From Acidobacteriota bacterium (GTDB lineage: Bacteria > Acidobacteriota > Vicinamibacteria > Vicinamibacterales > JAKQTR01), in the NCBI GenBank assembly GCA_026393755.1, contig JAPKZO010000002.1, positions 1 through 64,000 of the forward strand: a stretch of 64,000 bases of DNA. Direction: 5' to 3'. The position numbers and the translations under genes are program-made. Positions 42,510 through 50,547 of the stretch are shown here, piece after piece (the stretch's first letter is position 1; each line of letters opens with the position of its first letter). Under the pieces are notes generated by a model, which saw only the letters and a program-made list of their open reading frames with translations, searched no databases and was not told where the DNA came from.

Positions 42510-44726
42510 GTGCTGCGCCTGATTCCGCTGCTGCCGTTTGTCGGGTTCCTGATCAACCTCTCGCTGGGCCGCCGCCTCTCGAAGAGGCTCTCGGGCGCTG
42601 TCGCGTGCCTCGCGATGTTCGGCGCGTTCCTCGCATCGGCATGGTCGGTCTGGACCCTCGTTCAGATGGCCCCCGATTCGCGTGGCATCGTCGATCGCGT
42701 GGCGCCGTGGATCGAATCCGGAGCTCTGTCGATTCCGTTTACGCTGCGCCTGGATCCGCTCGGCGCCGTCATGGTGCTGGTCGTGACCGGCATCGGTTTT
42801 CTGATTCACCTCTATTCGACCGCCTACATGCACGAGGAGCGCGCCAGCGAGTACGCGCGCTACTTCTCGTACCTCAATCTGTTCGCGGCATTCATGCTGG
42901 TGCTCGTGCTCGGCGCCAGCTTCCCGGTGATGTTCGTGGGCTGGGAGGGCGTGGGCCTCTGTTCGTACCTGCTGATTGGTTTCTGGTTTTCGAAGAAATC
43001 CGCGTCGGACGCAGGCAAGAAGGCGTTCATCGTCAATCGCGTCGGTGACTTCGGATTCCTGCTCGGCATGTTCATGATCTGGGTCCAGTTCGGCACGCTC
43101 GACTTTCAGGCCGTGGCCCACCAGGCGGGACAACTGCCGCCCGAGACGGTCTTCGGCACCCTGTCGATCGCCACGTTGCTGCTGTTTGTCGGCGCCGCAG
43201 GCAAGTCTGCCCAGATTCCCCTCTACGTCTGGCTGCCCGACGCGATGGAAGGCCCAACGCCGGTCTCCGCGCTCATCCACGCCGCGACGATGGTGACCGC
43301 GGGCGTGTACATGATCGGGCGCAATGCGGTGCTCTTCAGTCATGCGCCGGACACGATGGCGGTGGTCGCCGGTATCGGCGTCGCGACGGCGCTGATGGCG
43401 GGCACGATCGGGCTGGTGCAGAACGACATCAAGCGGGTGCTGGCCTACTCGACCGTATCTCAACTGGGGTTCATGTTCGTTGCCATGGGCGTCGGGGCGT
43501 TTGCGGCCGGTATCTTCCATCTCTTTACGCACGCGTTCTTCAAGGCGCTGTTGTTTCTGGGATCTGGCGCCGTGATTCATGCGCTTGCCGGCGAGCAGGA
43601 CATCCGGAAGATGGGCGGCCTGCGCCGGGAACTGCCAGTGACGTACTGGACGTTCCTGATCGGATCCGTGGCGATTGCCGGCGTGCCGTTTTTCTCCGGG
43701 TTCTTCAGCAAGGACGAGATTCTGTGGAAGGCGTTCTCGGGGGGCCACTACGCCGTGTGGACCGTGGCCGTCTTGACGTCGCTGCTGACGGCCACGTACA
43801 TGTTCCGCCTGGTGTTCCTCACATTTCATGGTTCGCGTGCCGTGACCGATTCCGGACACGGCTCGGCGAACCATGATCCCGCCGTAGCTGGCGCTCACGG
43901 TCATGGAGCCAGCGGAGGCGGACCACATGACGCCGGTAACCACTCCCACAACCAAGGTGGCGGCCGGCATCTCCACGACGCCCCGCCGGCGATGGCCATT
44001 GCGCTCATCCTGCTCGCGGTCGGCTCGGTCGTGGCCGGCTACATCGGATTCCCCAAGGTCCTCGGCGGCAGCAATCGCATCGAGCAATTCCTCGAGCCGA
44101 GCTTTGCCGTGCCGGGCATCGAAGCCGGCGGCGGCCTCGCCGAAGCGACGGGCACAGCGAGCGCAATCCCACCGGCCGAAGGCCACGCCGAAGCCCCCCC
44201 GACAGCGGGAGGCGCTGGTCACGCCGAAGCCCTTCGACCCTTCGACGGGCTCAGGGTCGTCCCGAGCAACGTCGAGGGGCGACAAGCTCAGGGCGAAGGC
44301 GGAAAGGCGGATGGTCCAGGCGCCACAGCGGAGGAGCATCGCGCCGAACTCTCCCTGATGGCGTTTTCGAGCGGGATCGCGATTGCAGGAATCGGTCTCG
44401 CCGGGTTCTTCTTCCTGCGCCGGCGTGACGTGACCGATCGCATCGCGGCGAACTTCGCCGGCATTCACCGCCTGCTGCTCAACAAGTACTACGTCGATGA
44501 GGCGTACGACGCGGTCATCGTGCAGCCGATCTTCCGCGTGTCGGAACGCGGCCTGTGGAAGATCGTGGATGCCGGCCTGATCGATGGCGCGGTCAATACG
44601 GCCGGCGCATCGGTGAGCGGATGGAGCGAAGTGCTGCGGCGGCTGCAAACGGGTTCGATTCGAGCGTATGCGCTCTCGATTGTCGTGGGCGTGGTTGTGA
44701 TTCTCGGATACTACGTATGGCGGTAG
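42510..44726 (+). CDS. nuoL: NADH-quinone oxidoreductase subunit L with enlarged hydrophilic loop
   Basis: This 738-residue proton-pumping subunit, longer than the usual ~610-680, has the antiporter core: FVGWEGVGLCSYLLIGFW, PTPVSALIHAATMVTAGVYM, VLAYSTVSQLGFMF and SKDEILWKAF. After residue ~440 it has a His/Gly-rich loop (GAHGHGASGGGPHDAGNHSH). At about residues 575-595 a palindromic interspersed repeat has been read in frame (RPFDGLRVVPSNVEG). GTG 42510 has GAGG six bases upstream. The C-terminal transverse helix and last helix (IVVGVVVILGYYVW) are intact. Confidence 0.93.
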   Translation: MLRLIPLLPFVGFLINLSLGRRLSKRLSGAVACLAMFGAFLASAWSVWTLVQMAPDSRGIVDRVAPWIESGALSIPFTLRLDPLGAVMVLVVTGIGFLIHLYSTAYMHEERASEYARYFSYLNLFAAFMLVLVLGASFPVMFVGWEGVGLCSYLLIGFWFSKKSASDAGKKAFIVNRVGDFGFLLGMFMIWVQFGTLDFQAVAHQAGQLPPETVFGTLSIATLLLFVGAAGKSAQIPLYVWLPDAMEGPTPVSALIHAATMVTAGVYMIGRNAVLFSHAPDTMAVVAGIGVATALMAGTIGLVQNDIKRVLAYSTVSQLGFMFVAMGVGAFAAGIFHLFTHAFFKALLFLGSGAVIHALAGEQDIRKMGGLRRELPVTYWTFLIGSVAIAGVPFFSGFFSKDEILWKAFSGGHYAVWTVAVLTSLLTATYMFRLVFLTFHGSRAVTDSGHGSANHDPAVAGAHGHGASGGGPHDAGNHSHNQGGGRHLHDAPPAMAIALILLAVGSVVAGYIGFPKVLGGSNRIEQFLEPSFAVPGIEAGGGLAEATGTASAIPPAEGHAEAPPTAGGAGHAEALRPFDGLRVVPSNVEGRQAQGEGGKADGPGATAEEHRAELSLMAFSSGIAIAGIGLAGFFFLRRRDVTDRIAANFAGIHRLLLNKYYVDEAYDAVIVQPIFRVSERGLWKIVDAGLIDGAVNTAGASVSGWSEVLRRLQTGSIRAYALSIVVGVVVILGYYVWR
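44239..44280. repeat. Palindromic repeat inserted in frame within nuoL
   Basis: CCCTTCGAC (44239-44247) and GTCGAGGGG (44272-44280) form inverted arms with one mismatch. GCTCAGGG occurs just inside the left arm and again after the right arm (44287-44294). It is a typical mobile palindrome, read here as coding sequence. Confidence 0.8.
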
Positions 44727-46372
44727 TGCCCATGCTCTCATTGCTCATCGCGCTGCCGCTGGTCGGCGCGGTGCTCCTGCTGCTCATCCGCAATCCTGAC
44801 GGCGGGCGCGACCGGCTCGTCTACTGGGCCGCCCTGGGGATGTCGCTGGTCGAGTTTCTCGGGACGCTGTGGCTGTGGGCAGGATTCGATCCGAGCCGTG
44901 CGGACTTTCAGTTCGTCGAGCGCGTCGACTGGATCCCGTCGTTCGGCATCCAGTACGCCGTCGGCGTCGACGGCATCAGCCTGTTTCTCGTCGTCCTGAC
45001 CGGGTTTCTGACGCCGCTGGCGTTGCTCTGCTCGTGGGAGTCGGTGCGCAGGAAGGTGAAGGAGTTCTGCTTCTTCATGCTCGTGCTCGAGAGCGCGATG
45101 ATCGGCGTCTTCCTGTCGCTCGACATGTTCCTGTTCTACGTGTTCTGGGACGCCATGCTCATCCCGATGTACTTCCTGATCGGGGTGTGGGGCTACGACC
45201 GTCGCGTCTACGCCGCCGTCAAGTTCATCCTCTACACGATGGCGGGGAGCGTGCTGATGCTGGTCGCCATCCTGGGGCTGGCGTACACACACGCGGTCGC
45301 CACCGGCGGGACGTACAGCTTCAGCTACGAAGCACTCCTGCAGATCGCGGTGCCGCAGCATCTGCAGTTCTGGTTCTTCCTGGCCTTCGCGCTCGCCTTC
45401 GCGATCAAGGTGCCGCTGTTCCCGTTCCACACGTGGCTGCCGGACGCGCACGTCGAAGCACCCACCGCCGGGTCGGTCATTCTGGCCGGCGTGATGCTGA
45501 AGATGGGCACCTACGGGTTGCTGCGGTTTGCGTTCCCGCTGTTCCCGTACGCCGCGGTGTACTTCGCGCCGTATCTGGCGGCGCTGGCCGTCATCGGTAT
45601 CGTGTATGGAGCGCTGGTGTCGATGGTCCAGCCCGACATGAAGAAACTGGTGGCGTACTCGAGCGTCAGCCACCTGGGCTTTGTCGTGCTCGGCCTGTGC
45701 GCGATGAACGTGCAGGGCGTCCAGGGCGCGGTCTACCAGATGTTGAACCACGGTGTGTCAACCGGCGGGCTCTTCCTGATCGTCGGCATGCTGTCGGATC
45801 GCCGCCATACGCGATTGATCTCGGAGTTCGGCGGCCTCAAGCACGTGACGCCAAGACTCGTGGCGGCCTTCTTCGTCATCACGCTCTCGTCGATCGGTCT
45901 GCCAGGCCTCAATGGGTTTGTGGGGGAGTTCCTGATCCTGATCGGCGCGTTCCGATGGGATCCTCGATTCGCGGCGGTGGCCGCGACGGGCGTGATTCTC
46001 TCCGCCGTCTACATGCTCTGGATGTTCCAGCGTGTGAACTACGGGACGGTGACCAACCCGAAGAACGAGGGCCTCAAGGATCTGAGCGTGCGCGAGCGGT
46101 GGGTGATCTGGCCCATCGTCGCCATGACGATTGTGATGGGCGTCGTGCCCTCCATGTTCCTGAACCCGATGCGTCCGGCCATCGAGCGCGTGGTGGCGCG
46201 CATGGCCGAAGCACAGCCGGCCAGAACGGTGCGGCTGGTTCCGGCTGTCCAGGTGGACCCGAACGGCGCTGCAGAAAATGGGGTCAGACCCCATTTTACG
46301 AAGAATGAAAAATGGGGCCAGATCCCAATCTCGGTCGCGAAAACAGGTCCGACCCCGAACGCGGTCAGGTGA
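44717..46372 (+). CDS. nuoM: NADH-quinone oxidoreductase subunit M with repeat-derived tail
   Basis: This 551-residue antiporter-like subunit has the expected VFWDAMLIPMYFLIGVWG, KVPLFPFHTWLPDAHVEAPTAGSVILAGVMLKMGTYG and LVAYSSVSHLGFV. After the last helix (WVIWPIVAMTIVMGVVPSMFL) the C-terminus runs into ENGVRPHFTKNEKWGQIPIS and beyond, encoded by an interspersed palindrome rather than family sequence. It overlaps nuoL by 10 bases. Confidence 0.94.
   Translation: MAVVPMLSLLIALPLVGAVLLLLIRNPDGGRDRLVYWAALGMSLVEFLGTLWLWAGFDPSRADFQFVERVDWIPSFGIQYAVGVDGISLFLVVLTGFLTPLALLCSWESVRRKVKEFCFFMLVLESAMIGVFLSLDMFLFYVFWDAMLIPMYFLIGVWGYDRRVYAAVKFILYTMAGSVLMLVAILGLAYTHAVATGGTYSFSYEALLQIAVPQHLQFWFFLAFALAFAIKVPLFPFHTWLPDAHVEAPTAGSVILAGVMLKMGTYGLLRFAFPLFPYAAVYFAPYLAALAVIGIVYGALVSMVQPDMKKLVAYSSVSHLGFVVLGLCAMNVQGVQGAVYQMLNHGVSTGGLFLIVGMLSDRRHTRLISEFGGLKHVTPRLVAAFFVITLSSIGLPGLNGFVGEFLILIGAFRWDPRFAAVAATGVILSAVYMLWMFQRVNYGTVTNPKNEGLKDLSVRERWVIWPIVAMTIVMGVVPSMFLNPMRPAIERVVARMAEAQPARTVRLVPAVQVDPNGAAENGVRPHFTKNEKWGQIPISVAKTGPTPNAVR
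46275..46297. repeat. Perfect 11-bp palindrome in the 3' end of nuoM
   Basis: AAAATGGGGTC and GACCCCATTTT around a single A. Related phrases follow at 46310-46330 (AATGGGGCCAGATCCCAAT) and near 46350 (GGTCCGACCCC), so several repeat units may be clustered here. Confidence 0.85.
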
Positions 46373-46383
46373 AGAGCGTGTCC

Positions 46384-47826
46384 ATGATGAGTCCGGCTCT
46401 GAACGCCGTCATTCCCATTATCTGTGTGGCCTTGGCCGGCCTGACCTGCATGCTGGCCGAGGCGTTTCGAGAACGAGGGGAGCGCCTGCCGATTGGCGGC
46501 CTGGCGATGATCGGCCTGGTCGGCGCGGCCATCTCGTCGGTCCTGCTGTGGGGCCGCCGGGCCGAGAGTTTCGGCGTGGTGGTGGCGGATGATTTCGGCC
46601 TGTTCGTCGGCCTCGTGCTGATTCTGATCGGGATCCTGACCGTCGCGTTCTCGTCCAGTCTCATCGAACGCGACAAACTGCCGCAGGGCGAGTACTACGC
46701 GCTCCTGCTGTTCGCCATTTCCGGGATGATGCTGATGGCCGTGGCCACCGACCTGGTCATCATCTTCCTGGCGCTCGAAGTGTTCTCGCTGTCGATCTAC
46801 GTGCTGACCGGCCTTCGGAGAGAGGCGTTTGCTTCGACCGAAGCCGCGTTCAAGTACTTCCTGCTCGGCGGGTTCTCGAGCGCGTTCTTTCTCTATGGCA
46901 TCGCATTCACCTACGGCGTCGTGCACAGCACGCGGCTGGACCGGATCGGTGCCGCGATGGCCGCGCAGTCCGGCGGCGCCGTCAGTCCGCTGGTGCTGGT
47001 CGCGATGGGCCTCCTTCTGGTCGGCTTCGGCTTCAAGGCCTCGGCCGTCCCGTTCCACATGTGGACGCCTGACGCCTACGAAGGCGCGCCGACGATCGTG
47101 ACCGGCTTCATGTCCACCGCGGTCAAGGCGGCGGCGTTTGCCGCGTTCGCGCGCGTGTTCCTGTCCGCGCTCGAGCCGCTGCGCGCCGAATGGGTGCCGG
47201 TGGTCTGGGTGCTCGCCATCTGTACGATGATTCTGGGAACGGTGGTCGGAGTGGCCCAGACCAACGTCAAGCGGATGCTCGCGTATTCGAGCATCGCCCA
47301 TGGCGGCTACCTGCTGGTGGCGCTGGTGGCGGGAAACAGCGCGGGCAAGGCCTCGATCCTGTTCTATTTGGCCGTGTACGCCGTCACCAACCTCGGGGCA
47401 TTCGCCGTTATCGCGCTGCTCGGCACGCGCGACAAACCGGTCGAACAGCTCGACGACTACAAGGGGCTCTGGTATTCGCGCCCGATCGCGTCGTTCATCC
47501 TGACGGTGTTTCTGCTGTCGCTTGGAGGATTCCCGCCGACGGCCGGATTCGTCGCCAAATGGTACGTGTTTACGGCCGCAGTCAGTGCCGGCGAGTACAC
47601 CCTGGCCATCGTGGGGCTGCTGACGAGCGTCGTGTCAGTCTTCTTCTACCTGCGCGTGGTCGTGATGATGTACATGTCTGGACCGGTTGAGGACGAGGCG
47701 GGGCCGCCCCTGCCGCGGACCGCGCTGGCGGCGCTCGTCGTCTCGGTCGCCGTACTCTTCTATCTGGGCGTGCTGCCGACCCGTCTGTTGAATCTCGCCG
47801 CTTCGTCCATCTCGACGATCTTCTGA
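46384..47826 (+). CDS. nuoN: NADH-quinone oxidoreductase subunit N
   Basis: This 480-residue antiporter-like subunit has FLALEVFSLSIYVLTGL, KYFLLGGFSSAFFLYGIAF, KASAVPFHMWTPDAYEGAPT and KRMLAYSSIAHGGYLL. The start region is crowded (GTG 46369 and 46378, ATG 46384 and 46387). I choose ATG 46384, because upstream codons lie in the repeat-rich end of nuoM. Last gene of the operon. Confidence 0.95.
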   Translation: MMSPALNAVIPIICVALAGLTCMLAEAFRERGERLPIGGLAMIGLVGAAISSVLLWGRRAESFGVVVADDFGLFVGLVLILIGILTVAFSSSLIERDKLPQGEYYALLLFAISGMMLMAVATDLVIIFLALEVFSLSIYVLTGLRREAFASTEAAFKYFLLGGFSSAFFLYGIAFTYGVVHSTRLDRIGAAMAAQSGGAVSPLVLVAMGLLLVGFGFKASAVPFHMWTPDAYEGAPTIVTGFMSTAVKAAAFAAFARVFLSALEPLRAEWVPVVWVLAICTMILGTVVGVAQTNVKRMLAYSSIAHGGYLLVALVAGNSAGKASILFYLAVYAVTNLGAFAVIALLGTRDKPVEQLDDYKGLWYSRPIASFILTVFLLSLGGFPPTAGFVAKWYVFTAAVSAGEYTLAIVGLLTSVVSVFFYLRVVVMMYMSGPVEDEAGPPLPRTALAALVVSVAVLFYLGVLPTRLLNLAASSISTIF

Positions 47827-47849
47827 GACCAGAAGCGCCGACCCCTTAG

Positions 47850-49301
47850 TTACCCTGGAAGCCCCAACAGCCCAGCCGCGAGCACATCGTCCTCATCTTC
47901 AAACACCGTGCGAAGATCAAGCACCACTCGGTCGCGGTCGATGCGCCCGATGACGGCCGGTTCGAGCCGGCGCAGGGCAGATTCGAGCGAGTCTGGCGAG
48001 AGCGAGCGGTGCGTCAGGGCAAGGAGCCGCGTCGGGAGCGTCAACCCGGGCGACGTTCCACCCCCGACTGTCGATCGCCCGTCGATAATCTCGGTATCGT
48101 AATCGCCTGACGCCCCGATGGCGTCGGCCAGTCGCCTGGCGCGGCCCTCGATCCCGGCAGGTGTCCTCATCAGCATCATCACCACAGGAACGCTCTCTCG
48201 TGCTCTGCCGACGGCATACTCGGTCAACGTGCCAACCAGCGCGGCGTACGTCAGTTTGTCGACGCGCAGGGCCCGCATCAGCGGATGCCTCCGAATCAAC
48301 TGCACCCTGTCCCTGCGGCCGACGATGATCCCGGCCTGAGGGCCGCCAAGGAACTTGTCTCCGCTGAAGCAGACCACGTCGATGCCGGCCGCAACGCTGG
48401 CCTGCACGGTTGGCTCTCTTCGAAGAAGCGTCTCGAGCCCTGGCACCTCGTCGAGCCGAAAGCCGCCCAGAGCTGTCGCTTCTGCGAGCCCGCCCAGGAT
48501 GTTGCCGCTGCCCAGGTCCTCGACGACCGTGACGCCGTGCTCGCGGCCGAGCGCCACCAACTCCTCGAGTGACGGCTGCTCGGTAAAGCCCTCGATCGTG
48601 AAGTTCGATCGATGCACGCGCAGGATGAGCGCCGTGCGGTCGGAGATGGCCGCCGCGTAGTCCGACGCCCGGGTGCGGTTGGTCGTGCCGACCTCCCGCA
48701 GGATGGCGCCGGACTGCGCCATCACTTCTGGCACGCGGAAGCCGCCACCGATTTCGACCAGTTCGCCCCGCGATACGATGACCTCGCGGCCCGACGCCAG
48801 GGCGGCCATCATCAGCATCGTTGCTGCAGCGCAGTTATTGACCACGACAGCCGATTCGGCGCCGGTCAATCGGCAGAGCAGCGGCTCGGCGTGCTCGTCG
48901 CGGTGCCCGCGCGCGCCCCGCTCCAGGTCGTACTCCAATGTGATGTACCGCTGGCCGGCGCGGGTCACGGCAGCCAGCGCGGCCGGCGACAGCGGCGCGC
49001 GGCCGAGGTTCGTGTGCACGATCACGCCCGTCGCATTGATCACCGCACCTAGCGACGACCGGACCATCTCGCGCAGACGCGCGGCGAGCCCCGCTTCGAT
49101 CAGCTCGGCGGCCGCTTCGCGCCCCATCGGCGCGGCGCCGCGGCCAGTGACAGCGGTGGCACCCATCCGCTGCCTGAGCGCGTCGGTTTCCGCCCTGAGG
49201 GCCTCCACCACCGCACCGTGGCCGAACTGCTGGACGAGCACCTGCACGCCCGGCCGCTGTCGGAGTTGCTCGACGGAGGGAATCGTTCGATAGTCGGGCA
49301 T
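47850..49301 (-). CDS. selA: L-seryl-tRNA(Sec) selenium transferase
   Basis: This 483-residue PLP enzyme converts Ser-tRNA(Sec) to Sec-tRNA(Sec). It has INATGVIVHTNLGRAPLS, ESAVVVNNCAAATMLMMAAL, EVGTTNRTRASDY, HRSNFTIEGFTE, VEDLGSGNI and FSGDKFLGGPQAGIIVGR with the PLP lysine. Full length. selB, selD and tRNA-Sec are not in the window. Convergent with nuoN. Confidence 0.96.
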   Translation of the reverse strand: MPDYRTIPSVEQLRQRPGVQVLVQQFGHGAVVEALRAETDALRQRMGATAVTGRGAAPMGREAAAELIEAGLAARLREMVRSSLGAVINATGVIVHTNLGRAPLSPAALAAVTRAGQRYITLEYDLERGARGHRDEHAEPLLCRLTGAESAVVVNNCAAATMLMMAALASGREVIVSRGELVEIGGGFRVPEVMAQSGAILREVGTTNRTRASDYAAAISDRTALILRVHRSNFTIEGFTEQPSLEELVALGREHGVTVVEDLGSGNILGGLAEATALGGFRLDEVPGLETLLRREPTVQASVAAGIDVVCFSGDKFLGGPQAGIIVGRRDRVQLIRRHPLMRALRVDKLTYAALVGTLTEYAVGRARESVPVVMMLMRTPAGIEGRARRLADAIGASGDYDTEIIDGRSTVGGGTSPGLTLPTRLLALTHRSLSPDSLESALRRLEPAVIGRIDRDRVVLDLRTVFEDEDDVLAAGLLGLPG

Positions 49302-49485
49302 GGTGTGCGCACCGTTAAAGGACCGCCACCGGAGCAGAAGCACGGAGCAAGAATCTGGACACAAGAATCAAGCGGCAACAAGGCCCGTTGCCCCCACTCG
49401 CGCACTCAGGATACCATCACGGCTGCGATTGAGTGAGCCGCCGCCGCGACTCCTGTTGATGTGACGATCGATGCCGGGACGCTAA

Positions 49486-50079
49486 GTGTTTGCATCACTG
49501 CACGACGCCGACTTCGGACTGCTCGAGGCCGAACTGCGCAAGCTCGAGTCCGAGTACAACATGTTTTTCGCCGGGCGGCTTCCGCGCCCCCCATGGGAGA
49601 CGCGTGCCACCGTCCAGACGGTGCTCAAGCGCCTCGAACGGGCCCTCCACATCCAAGGCGCGTATGCGGAGCGCTTTCGCTTCCAGACGATCCAGGCCCG
49701 CTATGCCACGTTCACCGATCTCTGGGACCGGGGCCTGAGAGCTCGGGAAGAAGGCCGCCCCGGGCCGTTCGTCGCGCCTCGCCGACGGGAGGCCGAGACG
49801 TCTCAGCCAGCCGACGATCGCATCGTGCACGTGACGCTGTTTGCCGAGCCGATCGTGGAAGCGGACAGACTGCACGAACTCTATAATCGGCTGACCGAGG
49901 TCCGGCGCGAGCTCGGGGAAGCGCAGATCCCTTTTCACAAATTCGCCGGCTTGATTCGCGATCAGGTCAGTTCCATCCAGCAGCGCGGCGCACCGGAGGT
50001 GGCGTTCCGCCTGGCCGTGCGGGGCGGGAAGCTCTCGTTTACCGCACGCGGGTTGAAGGGCGCGAAGAAGCGGGATTGA
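49486..50079 (+). CDS. MXAN_5187-like conserved protein
   Basis: This 197-residue protein has a conserved helical core: ESEYNMFFAGRLPRPPWETR, then ERALHIQGAYAERFRFQTIQARYATFTDLWDRGLRAREEG. I recall this from proteins related to the C-terminal domain of myxobacterial MXAN_5187; its function is unknown. The C-terminal half (LYNRLTEVRRELGEAQIPFHKFAGLIRDQV, then VAFRLAVRGGKLSFTARGLK) resembles a small RNA-binding or ribosome-associated fold, but that is a guess. GTG start, no clear ribosome site. Confidence 0.78.
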   Translation: MFASLHDADFGLLEAELRKLESEYNMFFAGRLPRPPWETRATVQTVLKRLERALHIQGAYAERFRFQTIQARYATFTDLWDRGLRAREEGRPGPFVAPRRREAETSQPADDRIVHVTLFAEPIVEADRLHELYNRLTEVRRELGEAQIPFHKFAGLIRDQVSSIQQRGAPEVAFRLAVRGGKLSFTARGLKGAKKRD

Positions 50080-50080
50080 C

Positions 50081-50121
50081 AAAAAAAGAGCCCGGGACGG
50101 CGTCGACGCCAGACCCGGGCT
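50081..50121 (-). terminator. Intrinsic terminator of the cold-shock gene
   Basis: On the minus strand AGCCCGGG and CCCGGGCT pair across a 17-base loop region and are followed by a run of seven T (50087-50081). It lies 18 bp beyond the cold-shock stop codon. The plus-strand gene ends at 50079, just outside. Confidence 0.85.
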
Positions 50122-50138
50122 GACACTCGGAAGCGGCA

Positions 50139-50342
50139 CTAAATCTTCGTGACGTTACCAGCCTGAGGCCCCTTGGGCCCGTCGACGATCTCGAACTCGA
50201 CGGCCTGGCCCTCTTCGAGTGCACGGAACCCGTTGCCCTGGATGGCGGAGTAGTGGACGAAGACGTCGCTGCCGCCTTCACGTTCGATGAACCCATACCC
50301 CTTTGCGTTGTTGAACCACTTCACCTTGCCTGTGATGCGCAT
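50139..50342 (-). CDS. Cold-shock domain protein
   Basis: This 67-residue CspA-family protein has RNP1 KGYGFIERE and RNP2 VFVHYSAI within an OB fold ([15 protein letters not shown]). It binds single-stranded RNA/DNA as a chaperone. The strong promoter (50475-50504) gives a leader of about 125 bases, long as in cold-shock-regulated csp mRNAs, whose leaders fold differently in the cold. An intrinsic terminator follows. Confidence 0.97.
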   Translation of the reverse strand: MRITGKVKWFNNAKGYGFIEREGGSDVFVHYSAIQGNGFRALEEGQAVEFEIVDGPKGPQAGNVTKI

Positions 50343-50474
50343 TCGTGCCCTGCCTTGCCTCTTGGCGGCGCTGGACGCGCCGCGTGTCTTACCGGCCTCC
50401 AACGTCAGCGACGTGGAGTAGAACAAGTACCGCTCTTGCGGCTTGCGACGTCGGCCCGACAACGCCGTTTGCGA

Positions 50475-50504
50475 ATGATACCGGCCGGTTTCAAGGAGTG
50501 TCAA
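50475..50504 (-). promoter_or_regulatory. Strong sigma70-type promoter of the cold-shock gene
   Basis: On the minus strand TTGACA (50504-50499, perfect) and TATCAT (50480-50475) are 18 bp apart. Transcription should begin near 50468, leaving a ~125-base 5' leader before ATG 50342. Confidence 0.82.
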
Positions 50505-50547
50505 GATGGAGCGGCACCGCGCCGGGCGCGCACCATCGTACTCAGGT

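Noticed and set aside
42216-44741. An 841-codon minus-strand open frame
   Set aside because: It lies opposite nuoK and nuoL and reads as His/Arg/Asp-rich antisense sequence caused by high GC; no family features.
47850-49301. An in-frame TGA selenocysteine codon in a gene of this window
   Set aside because: No gene here shows a conserved frame continuing across a TGA; selA itself uses standard codons.
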